Under the pieces are notes generated by a model. The model was not told where the DNA came from. It ran no database searches and worked only from the letters and a program-made list of their open reading frames with translations. DNA of 64,000 nucleotides from Ardenticatenales bacterium (GTDB taxonomy: Bacteria > Chloroflexota > Anaerolineae > Epilineales > Epilineaceae), in assembly GCA_020853525.1 (NCBI GenBank), contig JADYYS010000059.1, positions 55,960-119,959 on the forward strand, in the 5' to 3' direction. Below, one piece after another: positions 55,401 through 64,000 of this stretch (position 1 is the first letter of the stretch; every line of letters starts with the position of its first letter). The translations under genes were made by a program, and so were the position numbers.

Positions 55401-56965
55401 CGGCCCGCCTCCCGGACGTTGCGCCAGCCGCCGAGGCGGGTCCACGGATCGTTCGCTGCGGTCGCGATGCCGTCGCCGGTCGCCGCACCACCGGTCGTTC
55501 CGACGCCGTCCGAGCCCGCGGCTCCGGCCGCGCCGAGCAGCTCGAACGCCGCCGCCGCCAGCCAGGCGTTGTCGTCGTTGGCGATGAGCGCGCCGGGCCA
55601 CGCGGGCAGGTGCTCGTCGAGGAACCGCGTGTGGACGTCGCCCGCGCGGAACGCGGTGTGGCCGACGATCGCCTGCAGATAGTCGATGTTCGTCGCCACG
55701 CCGAGAACGACGGTGTCGCGGAGCGCGCGCTGCAGCCGCGCCAGCGCCTCGGACCGGTCGGCGCCGGACGCGATGACCTTGGCGATCATCGCATCGTAGT
55801 GCGGCGTGATCTCGCTGCCCGCGGCCACGCCGTCGTCAACGCGGATGCCGGGGCCGGATGGAGGTCGGTAGGCCGCCAGGCGGCCGATGGACGGCAGGAA
55901 GCCGGCCGCCGGGTCCTCGGCGTACAGCCGCGCCTCGAACGCATGCCCGCGCAGCGTCACGTCGGCTTGGTCGATGGACAGCGGCTCGCCGCCGGCCAGC
56001 CGGAGCTGCCAGGCCGCCAGGTCGAGGCCGGTCACGAGCTCGCTCACCGGGTGCTCGACCTGGAGGCGGGTGTTCATCTCCAGGAAGTAGAAGCCGCCCG
56101 GCGGCTCGGCCGTCGGGTCGACGAGGAACTCGACCGTGCCGGCGGAGCGGTAGTCGACGGCCATCGCGAGCTTGGCGGCCGCGGCCGTGATCGCCGCGCG
56201 CTGGGCCGGGTCAAGACCAGGGGCCGGCGCTTCCTCGATGATCTTCTGGTAGCGGCGTTGGATCGAGCAGTCGCGCTCGAAGAGGTGGATCACCTTGCCG
56301 CGGCCGTCGCCGAGGACCTGGACCTCGACGTGCCGGGCGAGCGGGAAGTAGCGCTCGAGGAGCACGGTGTCGTCGCCGAACGCCGACAGCGCCTCCGCCT
56401 TGGCCGCGGCCAGCGCGTCGCCGAACGATGCGGCGTCGTCGACGCGCCGCATCCCCCGGCCGCCGCCGCCGGCCGAGGCCTTGATGAGGACCGGGAAGCC
56501 GATCCCGGCGGCCGCCGCGGCGAGGTCGTCGTCGCCGAGCCCGACGCCGCTCACGCCCGGCACCGTCGGCACGCCCACCGACCGCGCCAGCTCGACCGCC
56601 GGCACCTTGCCGCCCATGCGGCGCATCGCATCGGCGGTCGGGCCCACGAAGGCGATCCCGGCGGCCTCGCACGCTTCGGCGAACGACGGCCGCTCGGACA
56701 GAAACCCGTAGCCCGGGTGGATCGCGTCCGCGCCGACACGCCGCGCGGCGTCCAGGATGAGGTCGGCGCGCAGGTACGTCTCGGTGGCGGTCGAACCGGC
56801 GAGCGGCACGACGACGTCGGCAGCCTGGTGCCAGACCGCGTCCCGGTCCGCGTCGGACGCGACGCACGCCGCGCGCAAGCCGAGCTGGTGCGCGGCGTGG
56901 ACGATCCGCCGGGCGATCTCGCCGCGGTTCGCGATCAGGACGGTGCGGAGCGGGCGGTCAGGCAT
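55397..56965 (-). CDS. Acyl-CoA (probably methylcrotonyl-CoA) carboxylase biotin carboxylase subunit
   Basis: VLIANRGEIARRIVHAAHQLGLRAACVASDADRDAVWHQAADVVVPL...HPGYGFLSERPSFAEACEAAGIAFVGPTADAMRRMGGK...EMNTRLQVEHPVSEL. Confidence 0.94.
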   Translation of the reverse strand: MPDRPLRTVLIANRGEIARRIVHAAHQLGLRAACVASDADRDAVWHQAADVVVPLAGSTATETYLRADLILDAARRVGADAIHPGYGFLSERPSFAEACEAAGIAFVGPTADAMRRMGGKVPAVELARSVGVPTVPGVSGVGLGDDDLAAAAAGIGFPVLIKASAGGGGRGMRRVDDAASFGDALAAAKAEALSAFGDDTVLLERYFPLARHVEVQVLGDGRGKVIHLFERDCSIQRRYQKIIEEAPAPGLDPAQRAAITAAAAKLAMAVDYRSAGTVEFLVDPTAEPPGGFYFLEMNTRLQVEHPVSELVTGLDLAAWQLRLAGGEPLSIDQADVTLRGHAFEARLYAEDPAAGFLPSIGRLAAYRPPSGPGIRVDDGVAAGSEITPHYDAMIAKVIASGADRSEALARLQRALRDTVVLGVATNIDYLQAIVGHTAFRAGDVHTRFLDEHLPAWPGALIANDDNAWLAAAAFELLGAAGAAGSDGVGTTGGAATGDGIATAANDPWTRLGGWRNVREAGR

Positions 56966-57758
56966 CGCCGTCCTCGACCCAGCGCGGCGGCCGGCGCTCG
57001 AGGAACGCCGCCATGCCCTCCTGTCCCTCGGCCGAGGCGCGGCGGTCGGCGATGATGTGCGCCGTGCGCTCGCGCGCGCCGGCCGGATCGTTCCAGACCG
57101 CCCAGATCAACCGCTTGACGGTCGCCTGCGCCTCGGGCCCGGCGACGCGCAGCGCGGCGATCCGCTCGGCGACCGCCGCGTCGAGGAGGGCGGCCGGGAC
57201 GACACGGCTGACGAGTCCGATCGCGCAAGCCCGCTCGGCATCGAACACCTCCGCGGTCAGGAACAGCTCGCGCGCCGCAGCCACGCCGATCCGCGGCAGG
57301 ACGAACGGCGAGATGACGGCCGGGACGATGCCGAGCTTGGCCTCGGACAGCGCGAACTTGGCGTCCTCGGCCGCCACCGCGATGTCGCACGCCGCCACGA
57401 GCCCGACGCCGCCGCCCATGCACGCCCCGTGGACGCGGGCGACGACGGGCTTCGGGCAGTCCCGGATGGCGGCCAGCATGTCGGCCAGCGCGTAGGCGCC
57501 GGCGACGTTCGCGTCGCGGCCCTGGTGCGCGATCGCGCGCATGTAGGTCAGGTCGGCGCCGGCTGAAAAGTGCTTGCCGGCACCGCGCAGGACGACGAAC
57601 CGCACCGCAGCATCGGACCCGAGGTGCACGAACGCATGCGTCAGCTCGAAGATCGTCTGGTCGGACAGCGCGTTGTGGACATCGGGGCGGTCGACGACGA
57701 CCGTCGCGACGTCGCCTTCGAGATCGACGCGGATGTGCTGAAAGGGCGCGTCGATCAT
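56958..57758 (-). CDS. Enoyl-CoA hydratase/isomerase (candidate methylglutaconyl-CoA hydratase)
   Basis: VVVDRPDVHNALSDQTIFELTHAF...GAGKHFSAGADLTYMRAIA...VARVHGACMGGGVGLVAACDIAVAAEDAKFALSEAKLGIVPAVISPFV. Confidence 0.92.
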   Translation of the reverse strand: MIDAPFQHIRVDLEGDVATVVVDRPDVHNALSDQTIFELTHAFVHLGSDAAVRFVVLRGAGKHFSAGADLTYMRAIAHQGRDANVAGAYALADMLAAIRDCPKPVVARVHGACMGGGVGLVAACDIAVAAEDAKFALSEAKLGIVPAVISPFVLPRIGVAAARELFLTAEVFDAERACAIGLVSRVVPAALLDAAVAERIAALRVAGPEAQATVKRLIWAVWNDPAGARERTAHIIADRRASAEGQEGMAAFLERRPPRWVEDGDA

Positions 57759-57831
57759 CGCGCCGCCCCGCGCGCATCGATCGTCCGCAGCGTCCGTGCC
57801 TTCGGGGCGGCCCCGCGCGGTCGCACGGCGA

Positions 57832-59430
57832 TCACATCCGGAAGACGCCGTAGCCGCCGTCCGGCCGCGGCGCGTTCAGCGTGGCGGACAGCGCCAGCCC
57901 GAGCACGGCGTGCGTGTCGACGGGGTCGATGATCCCGTCGTCCCAGAGCCGGGCGGTGGCGTAGTACGGACTGCCTTCGACGGCGTACTTGTCGAGGATC
58001 GGCTGCTTGAACGCGGCTTCCTGATCGGGCGGCAGCGGGTCGCGCCCGTCCTGGTTGACCGTCCAGAGCACGGTGGCGGCCTGCTCGCCGCCCATGACGC
58101 TGATCCGGCTGTTCGGCCACGTGAACAGGAAGCGCGGGTCGTAGCCGCGGCCGACCATGGCGTAATTTCCGGCGCCGTGCGAGACGCCGATGAAGACCGT
58201 CAGCCGCGGGACGGGCACGGTGCTGACGGCCGTGACCATCTTGGCGCCGTCCTTGGCGATACCGCCCGTCTCGTACGCCCGCCCGACCATGAAGCCGGCG
58301 ATGTTCTGCAGGAAGACGAGCGGCGTGCCGCGCTGCCCGCACAGTTGGACGAAGTGCGCCACCTTGGTGGCCGCCTCGCTGAACAGCAGCCCGTTGTTGG
58401 CGACGATCCCGACCGGCATCCCCCAGATGTGGGCGAAGCCGCACACGACCGTCGGGCCGTAGCGCGCCTTGAACTCGTCGAACCGCGAGCCGTCGACGAC
58501 GCGCGCGATCACCTCGCGGACGTCGTAGCTGACCCGAGCGTCGGAGGGGACGATGCCGTACAGCTCGGCCGGATCGTACAGCGGCGGCTCGGGCGATTGC
58601 CGCTCCACGGCGTACGGCGGCGGCCGGCGGTTCAGGTTGCCGACGACGCTGCGCACGAGCTCGAGCGCGTGCGGCTCGTCCTCGGCGAAGTGGTCCGCCA
58701 CACCCGACAGGCGCGTGTGGACGTCCGCGCCGCCCAGGTCCTCGGCGCTGACGACCTCGCCGGTGGCGGCCTTCACGAGCGGCGGGCCGCCGAGGAAGAT
58801 CGTGCCGTTGCCCTTGACGATGATCGCCTCGTCGCTCATCGCCGGCACGTAGGCGCCGCCGGCCGTGCAGCTGCCGAGGACGGCGGCGATCTGCGGAATG
58901 CCGAGGGCGCTCATCCGGGCTTGGTTGTAGAAGATCCGACCGAAGTGCTCGCGGTCCGGGAAGACCTCGTCCTGGCGCGGCAGGAACGCCCCGCCCGAGT
59001 CGACGAGATAGATGCACGGCAAATGGTTCTCGCGGGCCACATCCTGCGCCCGGACGTGCTTCTTCACGGTCAGCGGGTAGTACGTCCCCCCCTTGACCGT
59101 CGGGTCGTTGGCCACGATCAGGCACTCCCGCCCGTGCACCCGCCCGACGCCCGTGACGATGCCGGCGCCGGGCGACTCGTCGTCGTACACGCCCCACGCG
59201 GCCAGCGGCGAGAGCTCGAGGAACGGCGTGTCCGGATCGAGCACTGCCTCGATCCGTTCTCGGACGGGCAGCTTGCCGCGCTCGCGGCTGAGCGCCACGA
59301 CCCGCGGGTTGCGGTCCGCGGCGACGCGGGCCTGGCGCGCGTGCAGCTCGGCCGCGAGCGCGCGGTTGTGCGCGTCGTTGGCCTTGAACTCGGGCGACGA
59401 GGGCTGGGCGTGCGAGTGGAGGGCAGGCAT
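57832..59430 (-). CDS. Acyl-CoA carboxylase carboxyltransferase (methylcrotonyl-CoA carboxylase beta-like)
   Basis: [88 protein letters not shown]...[25 protein letters not shown]. Confidence 0.93.
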   Translation of the reverse strand: MPALHSHAQPSSPEFKANDAHNRALAAELHARQARVAADRNPRVVALSRERGKLPVRERIEAVLDPDTPFLELSPLAAWGVYDDESPGAGIVTGVGRVHGRECLIVANDPTVKGGTYYPLTVKKHVRAQDVARENHLPCIYLVDSGGAFLPRQDEVFPDREHFGRIFYNQARMSALGIPQIAAVLGSCTAGGAYVPAMSDEAIIVKGNGTIFLGGPPLVKAATGEVVSAEDLGGADVHTRLSGVADHFAEDEPHALELVRSVVGNLNRRPPPYAVERQSPEPPLYDPAELYGIVPSDARVSYDVREVIARVVDGSRFDEFKARYGPTVVCGFAHIWGMPVGIVANNGLLFSEAATKVAHFVQLCGQRGTPLVFLQNIAGFMVGRAYETGGIAKDGAKMVTAVSTVPVPRLTVFIGVSHGAGNYAMVGRGYDPRFLFTWPNSRISVMGGEQAATVLWTVNQDGRDPLPPDQEAAFKQPILDKYAVEGSPYYATARLWDDGIIDPVDTHAVLGLALSATLNAPRPDGGYGVFRM

Positions 59431-59593
59431 GGGGCGGGATGATAAGGGCGGGGCGGGGGCGGGGCAAGGGAGTCGCGACCCTACCTTCGGTTGGCGCGGG
59501 CTTGCTCGCGGAAGATCACCGTGATTTGCGCGCGGATCCCCAGCCATCGGCGCGCGGATCACGGGGATCTTGCCGACGTCTCGCCCATCGACC

Positions 59594-59788
59594 TCACGGG
59601 GTGTTCGCCGGCCGCTCACCATCCGGCGGCAGGTCGCGCGGCGCAAGCCGGCCGGCCCGCCGCAGCGCATCCCGCAGCACATACTCGATCTGCCCGTTCA
59701 GGCTGCGCAGCTCGTCGTCCGCCCAGCGCTGGAGCGCGGCGAACAGCGCCGGGTCCATGCGCAGCGGGAAGGTCTTTCGTTCAGCCAT
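59594..59788 (-). CDS. Small Arc/ribbon-helix-helix-like protein
   Basis: [54 protein letters not shown]. Confidence 0.75.
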   Translation of the reverse strand: MAERKTFPLRMDPALFAALQRWADDELRSLNGQIEYVLRDALRRAGRLAPRDLPPDGERPANTP

Positions 59789-59843
59789 CGTCAGCGCCTC
59801 CTGGAGTGTCGGCGTCGCGGGCGACGAGCATCGCACGGTCGTT

Positions 59844-59958
59844 CGGCCTACGGCCCTCACCCCCCGGCCCCCTCCCGAACCCCACCGCGCTTTCGGCGCG
59901 GCGGGGACCCCATCGAACAGTCTGGGGGAGGGGGAGGATCACGGGTTGAAGGGAGGGA
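59844..59958. repeat. Dispersed palindromic repeat, copy B (inverted relative to copy A, with internal GC hairpin insert)
   Basis: Reverse complement reads ttcaacccgtgatcctccccctcccccaga...gggagggggccggggggtgagggccgtaggccg; copy A reads tccaacccgtgattctccccctcccccaaatttgggggagggggtcgggaggtgagggccgcaggccg. Confidence 0.8.
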
Positions 59959-59987
59959 CGATGCGGCGCATCGTTCAGCCCACCCTT

Positions 59988-60857
59988 CTAGTTGTGCAGC
60001 GTCCCCGTGTTCACGACCGGCTGCGCATGCCGGTCGCTGCACAGCACCACCAGGAGATTGCTGACCATCGCCGCCTTGCGCTCGTCGTCCAGCTCGACGA
60101 TCTTGCCCTTGGAGAGCATCTCGAGCGCGTGCTCCACCATCCCGACCGCGCCCTCGACGATCTTGTAGCGCGCGGCCACGATCGCGCTGGCCTGCTGGCG
60201 CTGCAGCATGGCGGCGGCGATCTCCTGTGCGTAGGCCAGGTGGCTGATCCGGGCTTCGATCACCTCGACGCCGGCCTTGCCGAGGCGCTCCTGGATCTCG
60301 TCCTTGAGCTTCTCGGAGACCTCGGCCGTGTTGCCGGACAGCGACTGCTGGCTGGAGTCGTGCGCATCGTACGGGTAGCCCGTGGCCAGGCTGCGCAGCG
60401 CCGACTCGCTCTGCACGCCGACGTAGTTCTTGTAGTCGTCCACCTCGAACATCGCCTCGGCGGTGTCGACGACGCGCCAGACGACGACGGCGGCGATCTC
60501 GATCGGGTTGCTGTGGTTGTCGTTCACCTTGAGCTTGGGGGTCTCGAAGTTCCGAACCCGGACCGAGACCTTGCGCTTGCCGTAGAACGGGTTCGCCCAC
60601 CGCAGGCCGGGCTCGCGGGCCGTGCCGACGTAGCGGCCGAAGAGCTGCAGCACCTGCGCTTCGTTCGGGGCGACCATGAAGAAGCCGCCGAGCATGATGC
60701 ACTCGACGATAACGGCGGCCGTGAGGATCAAACCAACGACGATCTGACCGCCGCTGAACGCCCAGATCATCGCCAATCCCGTCAGGATGATGGCCAAGGG
60801 CAACGCGACGAGCATGGGGATCCCGGCAAGGGGCGTGCGGCGAATCTCGCGGATCAT
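59988..60857 (-). CDS. SPFH/Band 7 domain protein
   Basis: [89 protein letters not shown]. Confidence 0.93.
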   Translation of the reverse strand: MIREIRRTPLAGIPMLVALPLAIILTGLAMIWAFSGGQIVVGLILTAAVIVECIMLGGFFMVAPNEAQVLQLFGRYVGTAREPGLRWANPFYGKRKVSVRVRNFETPKLKVNDNHSNPIEIAAVVVWRVVDTAEAMFEVDDYKNYVGVQSESALRSLATGYPYDAHDSSQQSLSGNTAEVSEKLKDEIQERLGKAGVEVIEARISHLAYAQEIAAAMLQRQQASAIVAARYKIVEGAVGMVEHALEMLSKGKIVELDDERKAAMVSNLLVVLCSDRHAQPVVNTGTLHN

Positions 60858-60906
60858 CGAAGACCTCCTGTGTGCAAGAGCGGGCTATCAACATGATATC
60901 ACTACG

Positions 60907-61905
60907 ATGGCAATTCACGCGGGGTTGCGGGGACGGCGGCGGATCGATGGGCGGGCGTCTGGCCGATCGCTTGCAGGGCGAACGCTTGCCGCGGAGCGGT
61001 GGCGCGGCGATACTCCGCCGGTCGCTTCGTCGACCGTCGTTGCTTCGAATGGGGGTGTGTTCGTGGATCGGTGGTCGCTACTCGAAGCCCGAACCGATAG
61101 GGCCGCCACGATCGCGGCGGTGGCCGTACTTCCGCTGATGGCGATGGAGATCCTGGCGGAAGCGCCCCCCTGGGTCACCGCGACCGTCGTCTTGAACTGG
61201 ACGACTTGGCTAGTGTTCGTAGTTGATGTCGTTGCAAAGTTGGGCGCGTTTCGTACTCGCTGGTTGCGCCGCCCGTCCGCTTGGCTGGCGATCGGCATCG
61301 TAGTAGTCAGCGTGCCCGTGCTGCCAACCGGCTTCGCTGCAGCCCGCCTCGCGCGTACGGCCCGGCTTGGGCGCCTCGCTCGAATCGGCAGGCTGGGACG
61401 TTTCGCAAGGCTCGCGTTCGCGGCCGGTCGAGCGCGGCAAGGCTTTGACCGGCTCGTTCGACTCGAGGCGTTGCCTTTTGTGACGCTAGCCACGATCGGT
61501 GTGGTCACGGTCGGCGGTGCGGCGCTCTACTTGGTGGAGCTGCAGCCCGAGGGCCAGTTCCGACTCGGTGACGCCTTGTGGTGGGCGATAACAACCGTAA
61601 CCACCGTTGGGTACGGCGATATCGTGCCGAGGTCCACTGCCGGCCGCCTCGTCGGTGCGGCGGTCATGGTGCTTGGAATCGCTTACACATCGTTGTTGAC
61701 CGCGGAGCTGGCCGCGTACTTGAGCAAGCGCAGCCAGCGGAGCGAGGAGGACACGGTTCTGGGACGGCTGGATGCGCTCGCGGACGAAGTACGAATGCTT
61801 CGGGAGTCACTGCTGCTGCCGCGGGTTAGCGGTGCCGGTTCCGGCGCACCAAGTGACGATGCCATGGGTCCTGATCTACCCGCTGGACCCGCGGACTCCA
61901 AGTGA
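60907..61905 (+). CDS. Potassium channel family protein
   Basis: Several TM helices plus selectivity filter WWAITTVTTVGYGDIVP; exact start uncertain. Confidence 0.85.
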   Translation: MAIHAGLRGRRRIDGRASGRSLAGRTLAAERWRGDTPPVASSTVVASNGGVFVDRWSLLEARTDRAATIAAVAVLPLMAMEILAEAPPWVTATVVLNWTTWLVFVVDVVAKLGAFRTRWLRRPSAWLAIGIVVVSVPVLPTGFAAARLARTARLGRLARIGRLGRFARLAFAAGRARQGFDRLVRLEALPFVTLATIGVVTVGGAALYLVELQPEGQFRLGDALWWAITTVTTVGYGDIVPRSTAGRLVGAAVMVLGIAYTSLLTAELAAYLSKRSQRSEEDTVLGRLDALADEVRMLRESLLLPRVSGAGSGAPSDDAMGPDLPAGPADSK

Positions 61906-62888
61906 CAAACGCCTCCCCGCCCCCCCTCGCCCACGCCGCCGCCCCCGCCAAGGTCATCCTCCTCGGCGAGCATGCCGTCGTCTATGGTCACCCCGCGCTC
62001 GCCGCGCCGATCACCGCCGTCGGCGTCGAGGCGACGGTGTGGCCGGGCGACGGCGCGGGGCTGTCCATCGCCTCGCGGTGGCCGGACGGGTGGACGGACG
62101 TCGACGTGGCGCTGGCGGGCGATGGCGTGCCGATGGCGGCGGCCGTTCGGGCCACCTTCGCTCGACTGAACGTCGAGGACCTGCCGAGCTGGCGAATCAC
62201 GGTGCAGAGCACGATCCCGCCGGGGCGCGGCATGGGGTCGAGCGCGGCCGTGGCCGTGGCGCTCGTCCGCGCCGTCGCCGCTGCCGCCGGCATCGTGCTG
62301 GACGACGCGGCGGTGTCCGAGCTCGCGATGGAGAGCGAGCGGATCGTCCACGGTCGGCCGAGCGGGATCGACAATGCCTGCGTCGCGATCGGGCGGCCGA
62401 TCTGGTTCGAGGCCGGCGCGATCCGGCGCGCGCCGGTCGGGCGGACGCTCGGGCTCGTCGTGGCCGACAGCGGTCGCTTCAGCAGCACGCGGGCGATGGT
62501 CGAGGCGGTGCGCGCCGCGCGGACGGCCGACCCGGCGGGCATCGACGCAGTGCTGTCGGCGTTGGGCGATCTGACGGTCCGCGGCGCGGCGGCGCTGGCC
62601 GTGGGCGACGGCGCGGCCCTCGGCCGGGCGATGACCGCAGCGCACGACAGCCTCCGGCGGCTGGGCGTCTCGACGCCGGACCTCGACCGACTGGCGGAAG
62701 CGGCAGCTCGGGCCGGGGCGTTCGGCGCGAAGCTGGCGGGCAGCGGAGGCGGTGGTGTGATCGTGGCCGTCTGTCCGCCGCAGGACGCAGCGCGCATCGC
62801 CGCGGCTTGCCGGGCGGCCGGCGCGCCGTGGACGTGTGAGGCGCGGCTTGAGGCGGATGGTCCTGCGGCGACGCTGGGCGGCGGATGA
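61902..62888 (+). CDS. mvk: Mevalonate kinase
   Basis: APAKVILLGEHAVVYGHPALAAPITAVGVEATV...IPPGRGMGSSAAVAVALVRA...GRPSGIDNACVAIG...AKLAGSGGGGVIVAV; GTG start. Confidence 0.94.
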   Translation: MTNASPPPLAHAAAPAKVILLGEHAVVYGHPALAAPITAVGVEATVWPGDGAGLSIASRWPDGWTDVDVALAGDGVPMAAAVRATFARLNVEDLPSWRITVQSTIPPGRGMGSSAAVAVALVRAVAAAAGIVLDDAAVSELAMESERIVHGRPSGIDNACVAIGRPIWFEAGAIRRAPVGRTLGLVVADSGRFSSTRAMVEAVRAARTADPAGIDAVLSALGDLTVRGAAALAVGDGAALGRAMTAAHDSLRRLGVSTPDLDRLAEAAARAGAFGAKLAGSGGGGVIVAVCPPQDAARIAAACRAAGAPWTCEARLEADGPAATLGGG

Positions 62889-63703
62889 GCGACCGTGCGC
62901 CCGTCCTCCTCAAGCTCGGTGGTGCGCTCCTTACGGACAAGGACGGCATCGAGTCGGTGCGTTCCGACGTACTGACGCGCGTCGCGGCCGAGGTGGCGGC
63001 GTGGCGCGCGGGTGATCCCGACGGCGCACCGCTCGTCATCGCCCACGGCAGCGGCAGCTTCGCCCACGTGGCCGCACGGCGAACGCGCTTTCTCGACCTG
63101 CCGGGCGATCCGAATGCGTTTGCCGTGGTGGCGGCGTCCGCGGCCCGGCTGCACCGCCATGTGGTCGATGCGCTGATCGAGGCCGGCCTGCCCGCGGTCG
63201 GTGTGCCCGGCGGGGCGCTGGCGACGCTGGACGCCGGCCGGATCGTCGCCGTGCGCGCGGACCTCGTGGGCGAGCTCCTGGCGCTCGGCGTGGTGCCGGT
63301 GACGTACGGCGACGCCGCGCTCGATCGCTCGCGGGGCGGCGGGATCGTGTCGACCGAGCCGCTCCTGGTGGCCCTTGCCGAGGCGCTCGACGCGGTGCGC
63401 CTGGTGTTCGCGACGGACGTCGACGGCGTGTACGACCGCGACCCGACCGCCGACCCGCACGCACGCCGCTTCGACCGGCTGTCCCCCGGCGACCCGAACC
63501 TGGCCGACCTGTCGCTCGGCGGCGCCCGGGCCGGCGCAACGGACGTCACGGGCGGGATGGCCAGCAAGGTCGGGGCGGCGCTGGCACTTGCGGCGCGGCG
63601 GCCGGGGGTGACGGTGCGGATCGTGTCCGGGCTGCGCGTGGGGGCGGTCGGGGCGGCGTTGAGGGGTGCGGCGGACGCGGGGGGGACGGTGGTTGGGGGA
63701 TAG
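62885..63703 (+). CDS. Isopentenyl phosphate kinase
   Basis: VLLKLGGALLTDKDGIESVR...VIAHGSGSFAHVAARRTRF...GDAALDRSRGGGIVSTEPLLVALAEAL...FATDVDGVYDRDP...DVTGGMASKV; ATGA overlap with mevalonate kinase. Confidence 0.9.
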   Translation: MSDRAPVLLKLGGALLTDKDGIESVRSDVLTRVAAEVAAWRAGDPDGAPLVIAHGSGSFAHVAARRTRFLDLPGDPNAFAVVAASAARLHRHVVDALIEAGLPAVGVPGGALATLDAGRIVAVRADLVGELLALGVVPVTYGDAALDRSRGGGIVSTEPLLVALAEALDAVRLVFATDVDGVYDRDPTADPHARRFDRLSPGDPNLADLSLGGARAGATDVTGGMASKVGAALALAARRPGVTVRIVSGLRVGAVGAALRGAADAGGTVVGG

Positions 63704-63741
63704 CTTGGTTGTGGTGCCGGCGAGCAGTGTGTTGCGCGCGC

Positions 63742-63815
63742 GTGGGGGGCGTTGGCGGGGGGGAGGGAGGTGCTGAGCCGGCGGGCGGGGAGGGTTGGGG
63801 TCGGGTGGGTTTGGG
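63742..63815 (+). other. G-run-rich tract with G-quadruplex potential
   Basis: ggggggcgttggcgggggggagggagg...gggcggggagggttggggtcgggtgggtttggg: many G3+ runs with short loops. Confidence 0.6.
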
Positions 63816-63874
63816 TTCGTGCATTTTGTTCGCAGGGGCCGCTTGGCCCCTGCACCCCGGCCAGGGGGCGCGGC

Positions 63875-64000
63875 TGACGTGCCCCCCAAGAACTGGTCCA
63901 GCGGATAAGAGGGTCTCGGCCTACACTGGGTAGGAAAGGAGACCTCAGATGCGCAGGCGACGATTTACCGAGGAGCAGATCGTGGCGATCCTCCGGCGGG
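63875..64000 (+). mobile_element. IS3-family insertion sequence, left end (partial)
   Basis: Left-end-like sequence TGACGTGCCCCCCAAGAACTGGTCCAGCGG at 63875 followed by an orfA start. Confidence 0.7.
63949..64000 (+). CDS. IS3-family transposase OrfA, partial
   Basis: ATG at 63949: MRRRRFTEEQIVAILRR, preceded by ggaaaggag. Confidence 0.85.
   Translation, partial: MRRRRFTEEQIVAILRR

Noticed and set aside
63831-63852. gcaggggccgcttggcccctgc hairpin as a terminator of the IPK gene
   Set aside because: No T-tract after the stem on either strand.
1-64000. tRNA or rRNA genes
   Set aside because: I saw no convincing tRNA or rRNA sequence by eye; tRNAscan-SE and an rRNA HMM search would be decisive.

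Overview
High-GC bacterial chromosome segment. I infer Chloroflexota from an HMG-CoA reductase + mevalonate kinase + isopentenyl phosphate kinase set and from the style of the secreted proteins; this is not proven. Backbone: (i) rpsB-tsf-pyrH-frr-uppS-cdsA; (ii) a large complex I (nuo) region with two NuoB/C/D/I sets (15.5-42.1 kb), whose N-module genes nuoE, nuoF and nuoG are separated by foreign-looking inserts (ABC exporter on the opposite strand; membrane-anchored patatin; broken hydrolase/cupin plus isochorismatase); (iii) a leucine-degradation (liu/MCC)-like cluster and HMG-CoA lyase near HMG-CoA reductase; (iv) several secreted proteins (SdrD-B-like, LamG, beta-propeller/VWA, Tyr/Asn/Gln-rich); (v) the left end of an IS3-family element at the right edge. 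The most interesting non-genic signal is a REP/RAYT-like system: a REP-associated tyrosine transposase (3114-3614) plus several palindrome families that share a GTAGGGGC start. One array has its two outer GTAG motifs supplying the TAG stop codons of two convergent genes (nuoD and an ABC ATPase). Many long ORFs in the supplied track are antisense or shifted-frame artefacts of high GC. One real edge gene (complement <1..2600) is missing from the track because it has no stop in the window.
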